A stretch of DNA of 64,000 nt from Catonia carolina (GCA_035578175.1 JAQMRL010000016.1:4510721-4574720), one strand, 5' to 3'; shown: positions 34,901 to 40,210, counted from the first letter of the stretch. The notes: generated by a model from the letters alone, not told the origin. Translations and numbers: made by a program.

Positions 34901-35660
34901 TCCATACGTCAACGATGGATAGGTCGCATGGTGAATGAAGACTCTGCACTTCAGTTTTGGCCACCGAGGTCTCCAGATCTCACACCCTGTGACTTTTTCT
35001 TGTGGGGGTTCGTGAAAAGTGCAGTTTACATACCACCTCTTCCCACCAATTTGAATGAACTAAGGAATCGTATCACAGCTGCAGTCAACTCAGTGACCCA
35101 AGACATGCGTCAGAGAGTTTGGGATGAGTTCAGTTACCGTCTAGTTGTTGTTCGTGCAGCCGGAGGAGGACACATTGAACATCTATAAACTTTCATGTAT
35201 GTAAATTAAAATTTAAAGCTTTCTCTTTCAAATGTAATTTACAGAATTAAAATATAACATGTAGTTCAGGAAATACAGCTTATTGAAATTGTTTCCATCT
35301 TATTGAATCACTCTGTATTTTAAGATTATTATATTAAACTGTTATTAATACTACTAATATTAGTAAATGAAATTATGTACAGAAATAAAGAATAAAGAAC
35401 TTTCCTTCCTATTTAAAAATTGTGTTAAATTTCAGGCGCTGAAAGGTATGGCTGCAACATTCAGAGTTACTCAATCGAATATCATAAAAACGGCTGCGGC
35501 ACGTCGTATACCGGATACCGATGCAGTTTTAACTCTCCTGAAATGGGTCGAAAGACATTTCTCCAAACGTGTGCCGAGACCTTCAGAATCAATCCCAAGA
35601 ATACATCAGGGCATCAAAGTACAAATGTCAGTAGCAAAATCTACTAGTATATCAAAATAA
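4874..35660 (+). CDS. TPS: Trehalose-6-phosphate synthase/phosphatase, 5'-incomplete, 11 exons (gene span)
   Basis: Cytosolic enzyme that makes trehalose 6-phosphate from UDP-glucose and glucose 6-phosphate and, through its second domain, removes the phosphate; trehalose is the main insect blood sugar. Coding exons are 4874-4999, 10817-10963, 15013-15130, 17251-17570, 19822-20038, 22408-22564, 24397-24594, 25841-26030, 29553-29690, 32918-33211 and 35436-35660, together 2130 nt and 709 codons plus stop. Every junction keeps frame with GT/AG borders. In the partial protein the GT20 domain shows HDYHLM (Asp79), the Arg210/Lys215 pair in VDRLDYTKG and Asp309/Glu317 in [10 protein letters not shown], the same spacing as the substrate-binding residues of bacterial OtsA. 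The HAD phosphatase domain shows DYDGT (Asp441, Asp443), Ser481, Lys599 and GDDITDED (625-632). Insect TPS proteins are usually about 800-850 residues, so roughly 100 or more N-terminal residues are missing, presumably encoded upstream of the window. Introns are stuffed with transposons. Confidence 0.96.
5000..5540 (+). other. TPS intron 1, unassigned AT-rich start
   Basis: No ORF, repeat family or RNA signal seen. Confidence 0.5.
5545..6523 (+). pseudogene. Decayed LINE (non-LTR retrotransposon) pieces
   Basis: Two pieces of a LINE polyprotein in TPS intron 1. [13 protein letters not shown] at about 5567-5607 matches the usual FCYLGS-ITxDGRS region. From about 6120 a frame with several stops reads [24 protein letters not shown], then [12 protein letters not shown] and a basic tail ([30 protein letters not shown]) to 6523. 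The order agrees with the C-terminal region of many insect LINEs. Non-functional. Confidence 0.65.
6530..7460 (+). other. TPS intron 1, unassigned
   Basis: AT-rich, no recognised repeat and no coding signal. The small - strand frame 7328-7522 looks random. Confidence 0.5.
7463..8427. mobile_element. TIR element of unknown family, split by a SINE1
   Basis: Ends TAGTGCCCGCCACAAAAGAA and, in reverse, TAGTGCACGCCACGAAAGAA give about 28 bp of imperfect inverted repeat, with TA on each side. A SINE1 (7743-8120) splits it, with perfect AAAGATCACT duplications (7733-7742 and 8121-8130). Without the SINE the element is about 580 bp and non-coding. A relative occupies 13560-13975. Confidence 0.7.
7743..8120 (+). 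repeat. SINE1 copy with 10-bp target duplication
   Basis: Bounded by AAAGATCACT at 7733-7742 and 8121-8130. Splits the TIR element 7463-8427. Confidence 0.9.
8451..8850 (-). repeat. SINE1 copy with 10-bp target duplication
   Basis: Reverse orientation, bounded by ACATATGTAT at 8441-8450 and 8851-8860, just beyond the TIR element 7463-8427. Confidence 0.9.
8931..8998 (-). repeat. SINE1 5' fragment
   Basis: Reverse-strand match to the first ~65 bp of SINE1, 80 bp from a full copy. Confidence 0.65.
9250..9600 (-). repeat. Minisatellite-like, roughly 50-bp units
   Basis: On the - strand imperfect units repeat a core like ACCGCTGCCTCGAGGAGGA and GTGACCGAC/GTGGCG-like segments. The same cores recur at 46440-46600 on the + strand. 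GC-richer than surroundings, no ORF. Confidence 0.5.
10067..10779. repeat. Segment bounded by 29-bp direct repeats, holding a 192-bp tandem duplication
   Basis: TAGTTTAACCTTATTTGTCA plus GGAAAGCAT occurs at 10067-10095 and again at 10751-10779. Between them is A/C-rich, almost G-free sequence containing two near-identical 192-bp units (10161-10352 and 10353-10544), then a GC-rich perfect hairpin at 10701-10728. The second direct repeat ends 37 bp before TPS exon B. Confidence 0.85.
10701..10728. repeat. GC-rich perfect hairpin
   Basis: GATGCGAGGCAC, loop TTCC, then the exact complement: a 12-bp stem in AT-rich surroundings. It lies 89 bp upstream of TPS exon B. It could be a replication-type element end (Helitron 3' hairpin) but no clear CTRR-T end follows. 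Confidence 0.8.
10817..10963 (+). CDS. TPS: TPS exon B
   Basis: Acceptor TTCCAG before 10817 and donor GTAAGT at 10964; 49 codons, phase 0 at both ends. It carries [20 protein letters not shown], the HDYHLM active-site motif of GT20 (Asp79 of the partial protein). It continues from exon A as [12 protein letters not shown], matching the expected protein order. Confidence 0.96.
11043..11203 (+). repeat. SINE2 copy
   Basis: Complete head and tail as far as GGACGTTAAG, in TPS intron 2 shortly after exon B. Confidence 0.88.
11205..12240 (+). other. TPS intron 2, unassigned
   Basis: AT-rich sequence between a SINE2 and a deleted mariner; short frames only, none with family motifs. Confidence 0.5.
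12242..13172 (-). mobile_element. DD41D mariner, internally deleted copy, 931 bp
   Basis: Same terminal repeats as 2988-4347, with TA duplications at 12240-12241 and 13173-13174. It lies in TPS intron 2. Relative to the full copy it lacks 429 bp (full-copy bases about 3511-3940), with AAT shared at the two breakpoints; 1360 minus 429 equals the observed 931 bp. Confidence 0.9.
12349..12978 (-). pseudogene. DD41D transposase remnant with in-frame central deletion
   Basis: The reading frame stays open across the deletion: the DNA-binding N-terminus (through YDLQYHPYK) is joined directly to [11 protein letters not shown] of the C-terminus. The two first catalytic aspartates are gone; the third (LTPCDF) is present. 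The original ATG is mutated to AGG, so the open frame begins at an internal GTG codon. A product would contain the DNA-binding domain without catalysis, a form that could act as a repressor if expressed; that is inference only. Confidence 0.85.
13402..14930. mobile_element. TIR-flanked element, about 1.5 kb, unknown family
   Basis: AATAGCTATGTCTACACTCT at the left and AATAGCTATGTCCACACTCG, read in reverse, at the right. Between 13560 and 13975 it carries sequence homologous to the 7463-8427 element. No convincing ORF. The target duplication is unclear, so it may be two nested repeats rather than one element. Confidence 0.5.
15013..15130 (+). CDS. TPS: TPS exon C
   Basis: Acceptor ACAG at 15009-15012, donor GTAAGT at 15131; 118 nt, ends in phase 1. 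It encodes [30 protein letters not shown], the conserved GFFLHIPFP segment of the synthase domain. Confidence 0.96.
15308..15637 (+). repeat. SINE3 copy
   Basis: Full length in TPS intron 3, with a shortened hairpin and a duplicated TGGTTACCGG segment. Confidence 0.85.
15699..15850 (+). repeat. SINE1 5' fragment
   Basis: Matches the first ~150 bp of SINE1, as far as the GAGGTACAGGTGTAAAA segment. Confidence 0.75.
15986..16735. repeat. A/T-rich repeat with palindromic core, copy 1
   Basis: Starts with two tandem copies of a ~155-bp unit containing CTTACTCTTGGATCCATMAA and TCTTCGATGACAATA, followed by A-rich sequence and a palindrome. The palindrome arms are 16567-16619 and 16637-16689, with AAGCGTGGCGCA at the stem core and a 17-nt loop. 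A related, longer palindrome is at 31505-32170. Confidence 0.7.
16855..17075 (+). repeat. F4 repeat, internal fragment with (GT)n
   Basis: GAACAGAATATCTCAAGAAT and ATTTTCATCAAAATCGGTCA match the first third of F4. In TPS intron 3, ending about 175 bp before exon D. Confidence 0.75.
17251..17570 (+). CDS. TPS: TPS exon D
   Basis: Acceptor TTTTTTTCAG before 17251, donor GTATGT at 17571; 320 nt. It completes the split Gly codon of exon C and encodes [16 protein letters not shown] and [18 protein letters not shown]. Arg210 and Lys215 here correspond to the phosphate/UDP-binding pair of OtsA-type synthases. This is the longest TPS exon in the window. Confidence 0.97.
17608..18495 (+). repeat. F4 repeat, full-length copy
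   Basis: Both ends present; contains repeated statements of ACAACTTTTATTTMAAGCAT-like sequence. Begins 37 bp after TPS exon D. No ORF of note. Confidence 0.82.
18771..19050 (+). repeat. F4 repeat, 5' fragment
   Basis: Starts TTTTTACTTTCTCTTGCCTA and covers the first ~270 bp with an internal deletion. Confidence 0.75.
19525..19585. mobile_element. Pogo-like terminal fragment
   Basis: GTCCGGATAAACGAGGTTGC followed by ACTG and then TA resembles the right end of the element at 37032-40296 (both have GGGACC/GGTCCC then CCGGATAAAC/TTATTCG). The other end was not located. Confidence 0.4.
19596..19766 (-). repeat. SINE2 copy
   Basis: Reverse copy with diverged B box (GATCTTAGATTCAAACCCC); ends about 55 bp before TPS exon E. 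Confidence 0.85.
19822..20038 (+). CDS. TPS: TPS exon E
   Basis: Acceptor TTTCAG before 19822 and donor GTCAGT at 20039; 217 nt, phase 1 at its end. It encodes [20 protein letters not shown] through [11 protein letters not shown]; Asp309 is the likely UDP-glucose contact. The intron after it opens with a CT-rich run. Confidence 0.96.
20287..21276. mobile_element. TIR-flanked element, about 990 bp, unknown family
   Basis: Left end AATGAACAGCCAAAACAAAA and the reverse of the right end agree over about 55 bp with few mismatches (through AAAACTCACC and AGAGTATTAT). The interior contains no recognisable protein. Located in TPS intron 5. The flanks are AT repeats, so target duplication length is uncertain. 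Confidence 0.65.
21341..21585 (-). repeat. SINE3 copy, tRNA-like head missing
   Basis: Tail and B-box region only; ends at AGGATTTGAACCAGGAAACT. Confidence 0.8.
21613..21860 (+). mobile_element. Possible mariner 5'-end fragment
   Basis: TACGAGGGGACACCCAAAAG at 21615 resembles the terminal repeat of the 52219-53146 mariner, followed by AT-rich sequence with no recognisable transposase motif. No partner end was found. Weak. Confidence 0.3.
22070..22230 (+). pseudogene. Possible LINE tail fragment
   Basis: [16 protein letters not shown] then [15 protein letters not shown], similar in composition to the basic GKRxRGRPKxRW tail of LINE polyproteins, followed by a (GAT)n run at about 22225-22245. 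Short and weak. Confidence 0.4.
22408..22564 (+). CDS. TPS: TPS exon F
   Basis: Acceptor ATAAG before 22408 and donor GTAATT at 22565; 157 nt, phase 2 at its end. It encodes [12 protein letters not shown], then [14 protein letters not shown], the end of the catalytic core of GT20, including Glu317, eight residues after Asp309. The acceptor has a weak polypyrimidine tract (TTTTGTTTGTTTGGTATAAG) but the frame join is unambiguous. Confidence 0.95.
22681..23036 (+). repeat. Tandem repeat, TTTACAAACTTGTTTATCCG units
   Basis: At least eight imperfect units of TTTACAAACTTGTTTATCYG and AAACAT, with TCTGAGCTAA inserted in every second or third one. In TPS intron 6. The array frame is open by chance (22796-22981). 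Confidence 0.85.
23205..23840 (+). repeat. SINE1 copy interrupted by a MITE
   Basis: Halves 23205-23348 and 23586-23840, separated by the 23349-23585 insertion; tail (AAAC)n. The 3' tail abuts a SINE3. Confidence 0.85.
23349..23585. mobile_element. MITE-like insertion in SINE1, about 237 bp
   Basis: Interrupts a SINE1 copy between its GACACTA and GTCACAGTTAT segments, with TA at the joins. Both ends contain GACTGCAGATGA in inverted orientation (about 23368 and 23565), suggesting imperfect ~30-bp inverted repeats. Non-coding. Confidence 0.6.
23840..24295 (-). repeat. SINE3 copy split by SINE2
   Basis: Parts 23840-24022 and 24203-24295 around the SINE2 at 24023-24202. Ends about 100 bp before TPS exon G. 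Confidence 0.82.
24023..24202 (+). repeat. SINE2 copy inserted in SINE3
   Basis: Splits a SINE3; both joins carry a version of TTTTCTAGGATTT / TTTACTAGAATTT, a likely diverged target duplication. Confidence 0.88.
24397..24594 (+). CDS. TPS: TPS exon G
   Basis: Acceptor TTTTCAG before 24397, donor GTAAGA at 24595; 198 nt. It encodes [21 protein letters not shown] through DFDEYLS, the C-terminal helices of the synthase domain and the linker to the phosphatase domain. Confidence 0.95.
24693..25665 (+). repeat. F4 repeat, full copy plus start of a second
   Basis: 24693-25614 is complete; at 25615 a second ACTTTCTCGTGCCGTATATG start follows directly in tandem and breaks off at about 25665. In TPS intron 7. 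Confidence 0.8.
25841..26030 (+). CDS. TPS: TPS exon H (start of HAD phosphatase domain)
   Basis: Acceptor AAACAG before 25841, donor GTAATG at 26031; 190 nt. It encodes [20 protein letters not shown] motif I with the nucleophile Asp441 and acid Asp443, and IVSGRS, HAD motif II (Ser481). Intact motif residues argue for a phosphatase-competent domain. Confidence 0.97.
26073..26940. mobile_element. DD34D mariner fold-back with inverted 3' ends, right TIR lost
   Basis: Located in TPS intron 8. The left part (26073-26334) is the transposase 3' end on the - strand plus a terminal repeat starting AGGTGTAGCTATTAAATAA. From 26335 the + strand reads the transposase from the first catalytic region (TCDET) to the C-terminus, including HQDNAPAH and [12 protein letters not shown] (34 residues between Asp and Asp). 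The C-terminal ~200 bp is therefore present twice in inverted orientation (26133-26334 versus 26736-26938) around a ~400-bp loop. The outer right terminal repeat is absent after about 26940. Several stops and frameshifts make it dead. Confidence 0.82.
27028..27043 (-). promoter_or_regulatory. Degraded histone-type stem-loop
   Basis: Read on the - strand: CGTCCTTTTCATGGCC, with TTAAA before and ACCAAC after. Same context as 27539-27554, but two stem pairs are broken. A purine-rich stretch (CGCAAGCAAAG) follows, where a U7-binding element would be expected. Confidence 0.4.
27539..27554 (-). promoter_or_regulatory. Histone-type mRNA 3' stem-loop
   Basis: Read on the - strand: GGCCCTTTTCAGGGCC, flanked by AAAC before and ACCAAA after. 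This fits the metazoan replication-dependent histone 3' element (6-bp stem, TTTC loop, ACC tail). Confidence 0.7.
27906..27914 (-). promoter_or_regulatory. TATA box upstream of stem-loop unit
   Basis: TATATAAAG on the - strand, about 350 nt before the stem-loop at 27554. Its link to a real transcript is inferred only from position. Confidence 0.4.
28053..28135. repeat. Hairpin cluster built on TTTACTGCAT
   Basis: ATTAATCATTTACTGCATT and its complement flank ACGGC (about 28086-28130), preceded by a smaller palindrome CTGCATTAATTTACTAATGCAG at about 28061. At the edge of the GC-rich island. Confidence 0.75.
28409..28722 (-). repeat. SINE3 copy, full length
   Basis: Includes tail, B box, hairpin and A box (CTCTAGACCAACCCGG). 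Confidence 0.88.
29087..29408 (+). repeat. SINE3 copy, full length
   Basis: Opens CACCGGGCTGGTCTAGAGG and ends GGGATTTAAAAAAAA, 145 bp before TPS exon I. Confidence 0.88.
29553..29690 (+). CDS. TPS: TPS exon I
   Basis: Acceptor ATAG before 29553 and donor GTACGT at 29691; 46 codons, phase 0 at both ends. It encodes [21 protein letters not shown], the conserved YAGNHGLEI segment of the trehalose-phosphatase cap region. Confidence 0.96.
29900..30412 (+). other. TPS intron 9, unassigned AT-rich
   Basis: Very T-rich; nothing recognised. A GATGATACATCTTC-type motif beside a SINE1 may be repeat-derived. Confidence 0.45.
30425..30813 (+). repeat. SINE1 copy with 12-bp target duplication
   Basis: AGTAAATTCCTT at 30413-30424 and 30814-30825. 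Confidence 0.9.
30955..31105 (+). repeat. SINE4 copy with tRNA-like head
   Basis: A-box-like GGCGTAGTGACTGG and B box GGTTCGATTCC, then GGGTCTGGAAATTTT and an A-rich end. Not a functional tRNA: no CCA-compatible acceptor pairing was evident. Confidence 0.75.
31225..32245. repeat. F5 repeat interrupted by A/T-rich palindromic element
   Basis: The F5 repeat (also at 1769-1908 and 39462-39592) is read as far as about 31504, then resumes at 32171 with TCTCTTGTAGTTTCTG. The intervening 31505-32170 is the A/T-rich element of 15986-16735. Here its palindrome is about 140 bp per arm (about 31794-31933 and 31971-32118), again with AAGCGTGGCGCA at its core. Confidence 0.65.
32562..32735 (+). repeat. 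SINE2 copy
   Basis: Complete head and tail with poly(A), about 180 bp upstream of TPS exon J. Confidence 0.88.
32918..33211 (+). CDS. TPS: TPS exon J
   Basis: Acceptor TTTTAG before 32918, donor GTATGA at 33212; 98 codons, phase 0. It encodes [27 protein letters not shown] (Lys599, HAD motif III) and [13 protein letters not shown] (HAD motif IV, Mg-binding acids 626-630). Confidence 0.97.
33212..34344 (+). other. TPS intron 10, unassigned
   Basis: No recognised repeat in this interval apart from a short duplicated ATATTGTATGGT at about 33720-33760. No coding signal. Confidence 0.5.
34347..35315. mobile_element. Mariner-type fold-back element, 458-bp arms, 969 bp
   Basis: Located in TPS intron 10. 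Arms 34347-34804 and 34858-35315 are reverse complements without indels and with only a few mismatches, around a 53-bp loop. Both outer ends read CAGAGTGATTCAATAAGATG and are bounded by TA (34345-34346 and 35316-35317). Each arm encodes the same transposase C-terminus ([18 protein letters not shown] to the stop), on the - strand in the left arm and the + strand in the right. The - strand ORF at 34905-34474 also keeps [10 protein letters not shown], with 46 residues between the two Asp. The 5' half of the parent element is missing. Confidence 0.92.
35436..35660 (+). CDS. TPS: TPS exon K (terminal coding exon)
   Basis: Acceptor TTTCAG before 35436; 74 codons then TAA at 35658-35660. It encodes [15 protein letters not shown] and a variable tail ending in STSISK. 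The acceptor lies about 120 bp downstream of the fold-back mariner at 34347-35315, which sits in the preceding intron. Confidence 0.95.
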   Translation, partial: ALKGMAATFRVTQSNIIKTAAARRIPDTDAVLTLLKWVERHFSKRVPRPSESIPRIHQGIKVQMSVAKSTSISK

Positions 35661-35850
35661 ATTTAAAATATTTAATTTTTTTAGATATTTAAATTGTAAA
35701 TCTTTATTTAATAGCACCATGAAAAACTTTTAGTTTATTTTATGTATTTATTATTATTTTTTAAGCAAGCAAGAGTTATTTGTAAATATATAATCATATT
35801 ACATAATGTATTTATATGTATATAGTTAATTATGTATTAAATAAATAAAT
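35661..35850 (+). promoter_or_regulatory. TPS 3' UTR with likely poly(A) signals
   Basis: AT-rich sequence after the TPS stop. AATAAA hexamers occur in the run at 35840-35850, about 180 nt after the stop; one also overlaps the stop codon. The 35840 cluster is the likelier signal. The cleavage site cannot be placed from sequence alone. Confidence 0.5.
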
Positions 35851-36173
35851 ATATTTTTTAATACTCTTACAAACTTTGTGTATAAAATTTATAATAATGA
35901 TTGAAATAAGATTGAAATGCCTTGTCCGTAATTTTCATGTTTAAGGTGTGTCCTGAAAGGTATTCACCTACCCTCAAATCTCCGCACTGACATTATTTTT
36001 TTGTCATCCGGTTCATGGTGTCCTTCAAATCAATAAACATTTTTTTAACCCTTTAGGGCTAACTTTTTAAGGGTTCCAATAGCCTGAAACCTGCACCGGC
36101 ATCATAGTTACAACTTAAAAAAAACTGCATGAAAATCGGTTTAGTAATTTAGGAGATAAAGGGGAACATCCAC

Positions 36174-36177
<4 letters not shown>

Positions 36178-36225
<48 letters not shown>

Positions 36226-36240
36226 GCACACACACATCGA
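36178..36240 (+). repeat. (CA)n(CG)n microsatellite
   Basis: CA dinucleotides passing into CG dinucleotides and back. The preceding ATGAAAATCGGTTTAGTAAT is typical of an insect LINE 3' end, so this may be a retroposon tail. Confidence 0.85.
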
Positions 36241-36593
36241 ATTTTATATATATAGATTTGTGGGAAGAGAAACATTACAGTACTTAGCCACTCGCTCATG
36301 TTTTTTTTTGTTAAAAGGCACGCAGACAGATATTTTTGTTAACTTCAACTTTACAACATTTTATTACATTCCATATTAGATTTCGTTCAGCATTGTGAAC
36401 AGTTCAACTGCATTTTTGAGGAACTGTCATTTCCGTTTGCAATAAAAACAGTTATATTTTTACAGTTAACCTACAAAAGGTTCCGCAATATTACTGTGTA
36501 TTGTCTAAGTATAGTTTACATTGTTGTGGTGGCAAACTGATACCAAAGTAGTCGCGCATGTCCACTGATGCTTTCCCCGTTACACCTAGTTTT

Positions 36594-36855
36594 TTATTCC
36601 TAATTTGTGTACGTTGCAAACTGTTCAATTCAGAACAATAAGCAACCCCATGACCCAGTGAGATGAGGATGATGTGTATGACGTGTAAATGAGGTGTAGT
36701 CTTGCACAGACCCAGGCCGACCATTCCTGAGAGAGTATGGTTAATTGAACCCCAACCATCAAAGTACACCGGTAACCACTGTCTAGTATTCAAATCCGTA
36801 TAAAAGTAACTACCTTTACTAAGATTTGAACCCGGAACCTTCGTCTCCGATACAC
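36594..36855 (-). repeat. SINE3 copy, head truncated
   Basis: Tail to B box and the start of the hairpin region (CCTTCGTCTCCGA), then unrelated sequence. Confidence 0.82.
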
Positions 36856-37189
36856 TGAGTTAAAATCAAAAACCAAACTAACACAGTCTGTTGATAACTA
36901 TGGCATCTGGTGAGTTCAGTAGACGATACAGGTTATGCTGTACCTTTCAGAGGTTGCTACAAACGTTGGCGCGAAGATTTGAAGTTATGTGGGATACTTT
37001 TGGGACACACCACATATTTTTGATATAAATACAGTACAATCTTATTTATTCGAACTGACTGGGACCAAAGGAATCTCGAAAATCGCAAATCTGGATAATA
37101 AGCATAAGAAATTCTTTAATAAGCAGATTTACCGTTCATTACGATAAAAAATTATGTTCTTGTAACAAAATTATTAAAAGACATGGTTG

Positions 37190-37877
37190 TTGTTTGTTGT
37201 TTAGGTCAACAGCCGAAAGGCTGGTTTGAACCTCTAGAGCAGTGTTTCCCAAACTTTTTTTTCTCGCAGCACACTACAAAAAAAACGGGCAATAGCCGCG
37301 GCACACCTATTACTTTAGGCCTATGCCATTGATAAACTTAAGTACTTGATATAAACGTACTTATATCATACTTATACATACTTATTTATAGTCATCGGCT
37401 AGGCATTATTTTGTTGGACCGTTTAAATTTAATTTAATTTATTTTCCTTAAATTCCGCGGCTCACTTGGCCGGCCTCGCGGCACACCAGTGTGCCGCGGC
37501 ACACAGTTTGGGAACCTCTGCTCTAGAGGTTTTACTAAGTAAAAACGAGGAGTGGGGTGGTGTACCCATTGCCTTCTTTACTGAATTGAAAGAGTATGCT
37601 TATCAGCATGCCAGGTCCTCTGAAAAGCACATATCTTACACTCTGCAAATGACACCTTCACTTCATTCACCACAGGATCTGGCTGTATAATGAAATTCAT
37701 TACTATCAGAGGAGATGACTCTGATTAGTGTCTTTTACACCTCTACCTCTTCTGTTCTTAAATAGTTCAGTCATATAATTGGCTGATTATGTGATAAGAA
37801 ACAGAACTATTTTTTGTAGCGCTGGAACCAACAGATCCAGTGTAATTAATTTAACACTCCACCTGCCCGTTATGAAT
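37190..37877 (-). repeat. SINE1 copy interrupted by hAT MITE
   Basis: Reverse copy, split by 37240-37520. Possible diverged duplication AGACATGG / AGACACGG at its ends (left end about 37186, right 37878-37885). Confidence 0.85.
37240..37520. mobile_element. hAT-type non-autonomous element (MITE), 281 bp
   Basis: Ends CAGTGTTTCCCAAAC and GTTTGGGAACCTCTG form imperfect inverted repeats typical of hAT. A perfect 8-bp duplication CTCTAGAG lies at 37232-37239 and 37521-37528. The interior has a second inverted-repeat patch (CCGCGGCACAC) and no ORF. It sits inside a reverse-strand SINE1. Confidence 0.9.
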
Positions 37878-37896
37878 AGACACGGTAAATACTTAA

Positions 37897-38903
37897 CCCT
37901 CTTGCAGCGGACTGTTTCGCGTAAAACAGTAAAACCGGTTTTGTATAACCGCGACCTTATTTAAAATGTTTTATCTAGCGTCATTACTAATGAAAAATTA
38001 TGAAAAAATTACAGCTAATTCATGTAAAACGTACGCACATTTTGAATATAATAACATGAAAATTGCTTTATTATTCTTTGCGTTTAGAGCGAGCGAAATG
38101 TTCACCCGCGAAAATTTGGTGTTTACTTTAGATTTTAGATTTTAGATTTTATTTTAGATTTTAACAAGCTTAAATTTCAGTTTAACAAAAATTTGTATAA
38201 AACATGTTTTGTAGGTAAGAGTTTACTGAATAAATTGGTATTTTTCATTTTATTTTCCATAAATATTTCACGGAGTTACAGAGTTTTCAAATTATTAACT
38301 AGATCAAGAATTGAACATGCGAGCAGTAACATATATTTAACAACTTTTGAAGTGACGTCACACAAACAACATTATCTTTAGGGTGCAGCTATTATAAAAG
38401 AAATATAGGAAATTGTTTTATCTACAAAAACCTGTTTTCAAAACGTTTGTAACGTACCAGACAAGGAAGAACATACAATTTACTTTTATCTTTGTTTTTA
38501 CCACTACTTTTTGTTCCTGGAACTGATAATCCCCTCCACAGAAGTGCATTGACCTCTTCAATTGTTACAAAAAGCACGTTTCTATTCAGAAATGTCCCTT
38601 CTACAAGCCAGGTCAATCAGAATTCATCTACGTTCACTTTGTCATGTACACCACATGAATGAGTCGAAAAAGGGAAATTCTATAACCTTGGCTTTTAACA
38701 TCGCACTGTACAGGGAATAAAAAATTTCCCTTTTATGATATCTTTATTCTGAAATGCCTATTACAACCGTTAAGAAATCTACTACCAGATTCATACCATA
38801 TTTTTTGTTCTACGATGTATACTGACTGTGATGTCATGCATTTAGTGAATGACCGCGCGATTCAACCGGTTTGCCACTATTGTGGTATTTCGGTGTATAA
38901 GGG
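37897..38903. mobile_element. Possible piggyBac-like element, 1007 bp
   Basis: Flanked by TTAA at 37893-37896 and 38904-38907, with CCCTCTTGCAGCGGACTG at the left and CCCTTATACACCGAAATA (reverse) at the right. TTAA plus CCCT ends are the piggyBac hallmark, but only the first bases of the two ends match. A 64-residue - strand ORF (38616-38422) is not clearly a transposase. Confidence 0.4.
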
Positions 38904-39022
38904 TTAAAAATAACTTTTCACATATTCTTAACAAAGAATTGGTCCACTGTATTCTGTTTCAAACCCGTGTGGTGTTTGAATGAAGCACGCTTTATCATTA
39001 ATAGTTAAACTTGAAGTATTTT

Positions 39023-39409
39023 TGCCCATAACAGACAGGTGGAGTGTCAAATTGTTTACACTCAATCTGTTCGTTGCAGGGCTAAAATAAATAGTTCTCT
39101 TTCATGGTCAGCCAATTAAATGACTGAATCATTTATGAACGGAAGAGGTAGAGGTGTAAACGACACTAATCAGAGTTGTCTTCTCTGAAAGTAATGAATT
39201 TTATTATCTAGCCAGACTGTGTGGTGAATGAAGTGAAGGTGTCATTTGCAGAGTGGAAAATATGTGCTTTTCAGAGGGCCCGGCATGCTGATAAGCGTAC
39301 TTTTCCATTCAGTGAGTTGTGGCAATGGTAAACCACCTGACTCCTCGTTTTACTTAGTAAAACCTCTACAGGTTCAAACTAGCCTTTCAGCTGATAACCT
39401 AAACAACAA
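39023..39409 (+). repeat. SINE1 copy
   Basis: Full length inside the pogo-like element; flanks AAGTATTTT / AAGCATTTT may be a diverged duplication. Confidence 0.85.
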
Positions 39410-39461
39410 AAGCATTTTATTACCGTAATTTATTGTACAATCTATCCAGGAACTGTGTACT

Positions 39462-39592
39462 AACACTAACTTTTTGTGTAGATTAAAAATTCAAAAAACA
39501 TTTGTTGCTATCTCTTGTAGTTTCTGACATCTTGGTGTTGGGACAGACAAAGGAAAATTATAGATGACAATTTTAAAAATTTCTACCAAAAA
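39462..39592 (+). repeat. F5 repeat fragment
   Basis: Same order of segments as 1769-1908. Lies inside the pogo-like element 37032-40296. Confidence 0.6.
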
Positions 39593-39815
39593 AAAATCTC
39601 AAATCTTGCTACGCAGACTCTCCCAAACAATCCAATAAGATGTCTAAAACATCGATGGAGCCGGGACCTCATCTACTAACATAGTACTTCAATTGACTTC
39701 CAATTACAGTGTTCTAAATGCTACACTTATCTATTCACGTCGGAGTTCTCTCACTGGACTGTGTCTCCACTCATGTTAATTTTTTCCAAATTTTGTGTTA
39801 TCATATTCACTGATT

Positions 39816-40210
39816 CTGCTCATGACGGACAGGTGGAGTGTCAAATTATTTACACTCAATCTGTTCGTTGCAGGGCTAAAATAAATAGTTCTGTTTCTTA
39901 TCACATGGTCAGCCAATTAAATGACTGAACCATTTAAGAACAGAAGAGGTAGAGGTGCAAAAGACACTAATCAGAGTTATCTCCTCTGAAAGTAATGAAT
40001 TTCATTATACAGCCAGACCCTGTGGTGAATGAAGTGAAGGTGTCGTTTGCAGAGTGGAAAATATGTGCTTTTCAGAGGGCCTGGCATGCTGATAAGCGTA
40101 CTTTTCCACTCAGTGAGGAAGGCAACGGTAAACCACCTCACTCCTCGTTTTACTTAGTAAAACCTCTACAGGTTCAAACCAGCCTTTTGGCTGATGACCT
40201 AAACAACAAC
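39816..40210 (+). repeat. SINE1 copy with 11-bp target duplication
   Basis: ATTCACTGATT at 39805-39815 and 40211-40221. Carries the recurrent open frame described in the findings. Confidence 0.9.

Noticed and set aside
38422..38616. piggyBac transposase fragment
   Set aside because: The 64-residue frame shows no DDD motif or other clear family signature; only the TTAA-bounded ends support the piggyBac label.
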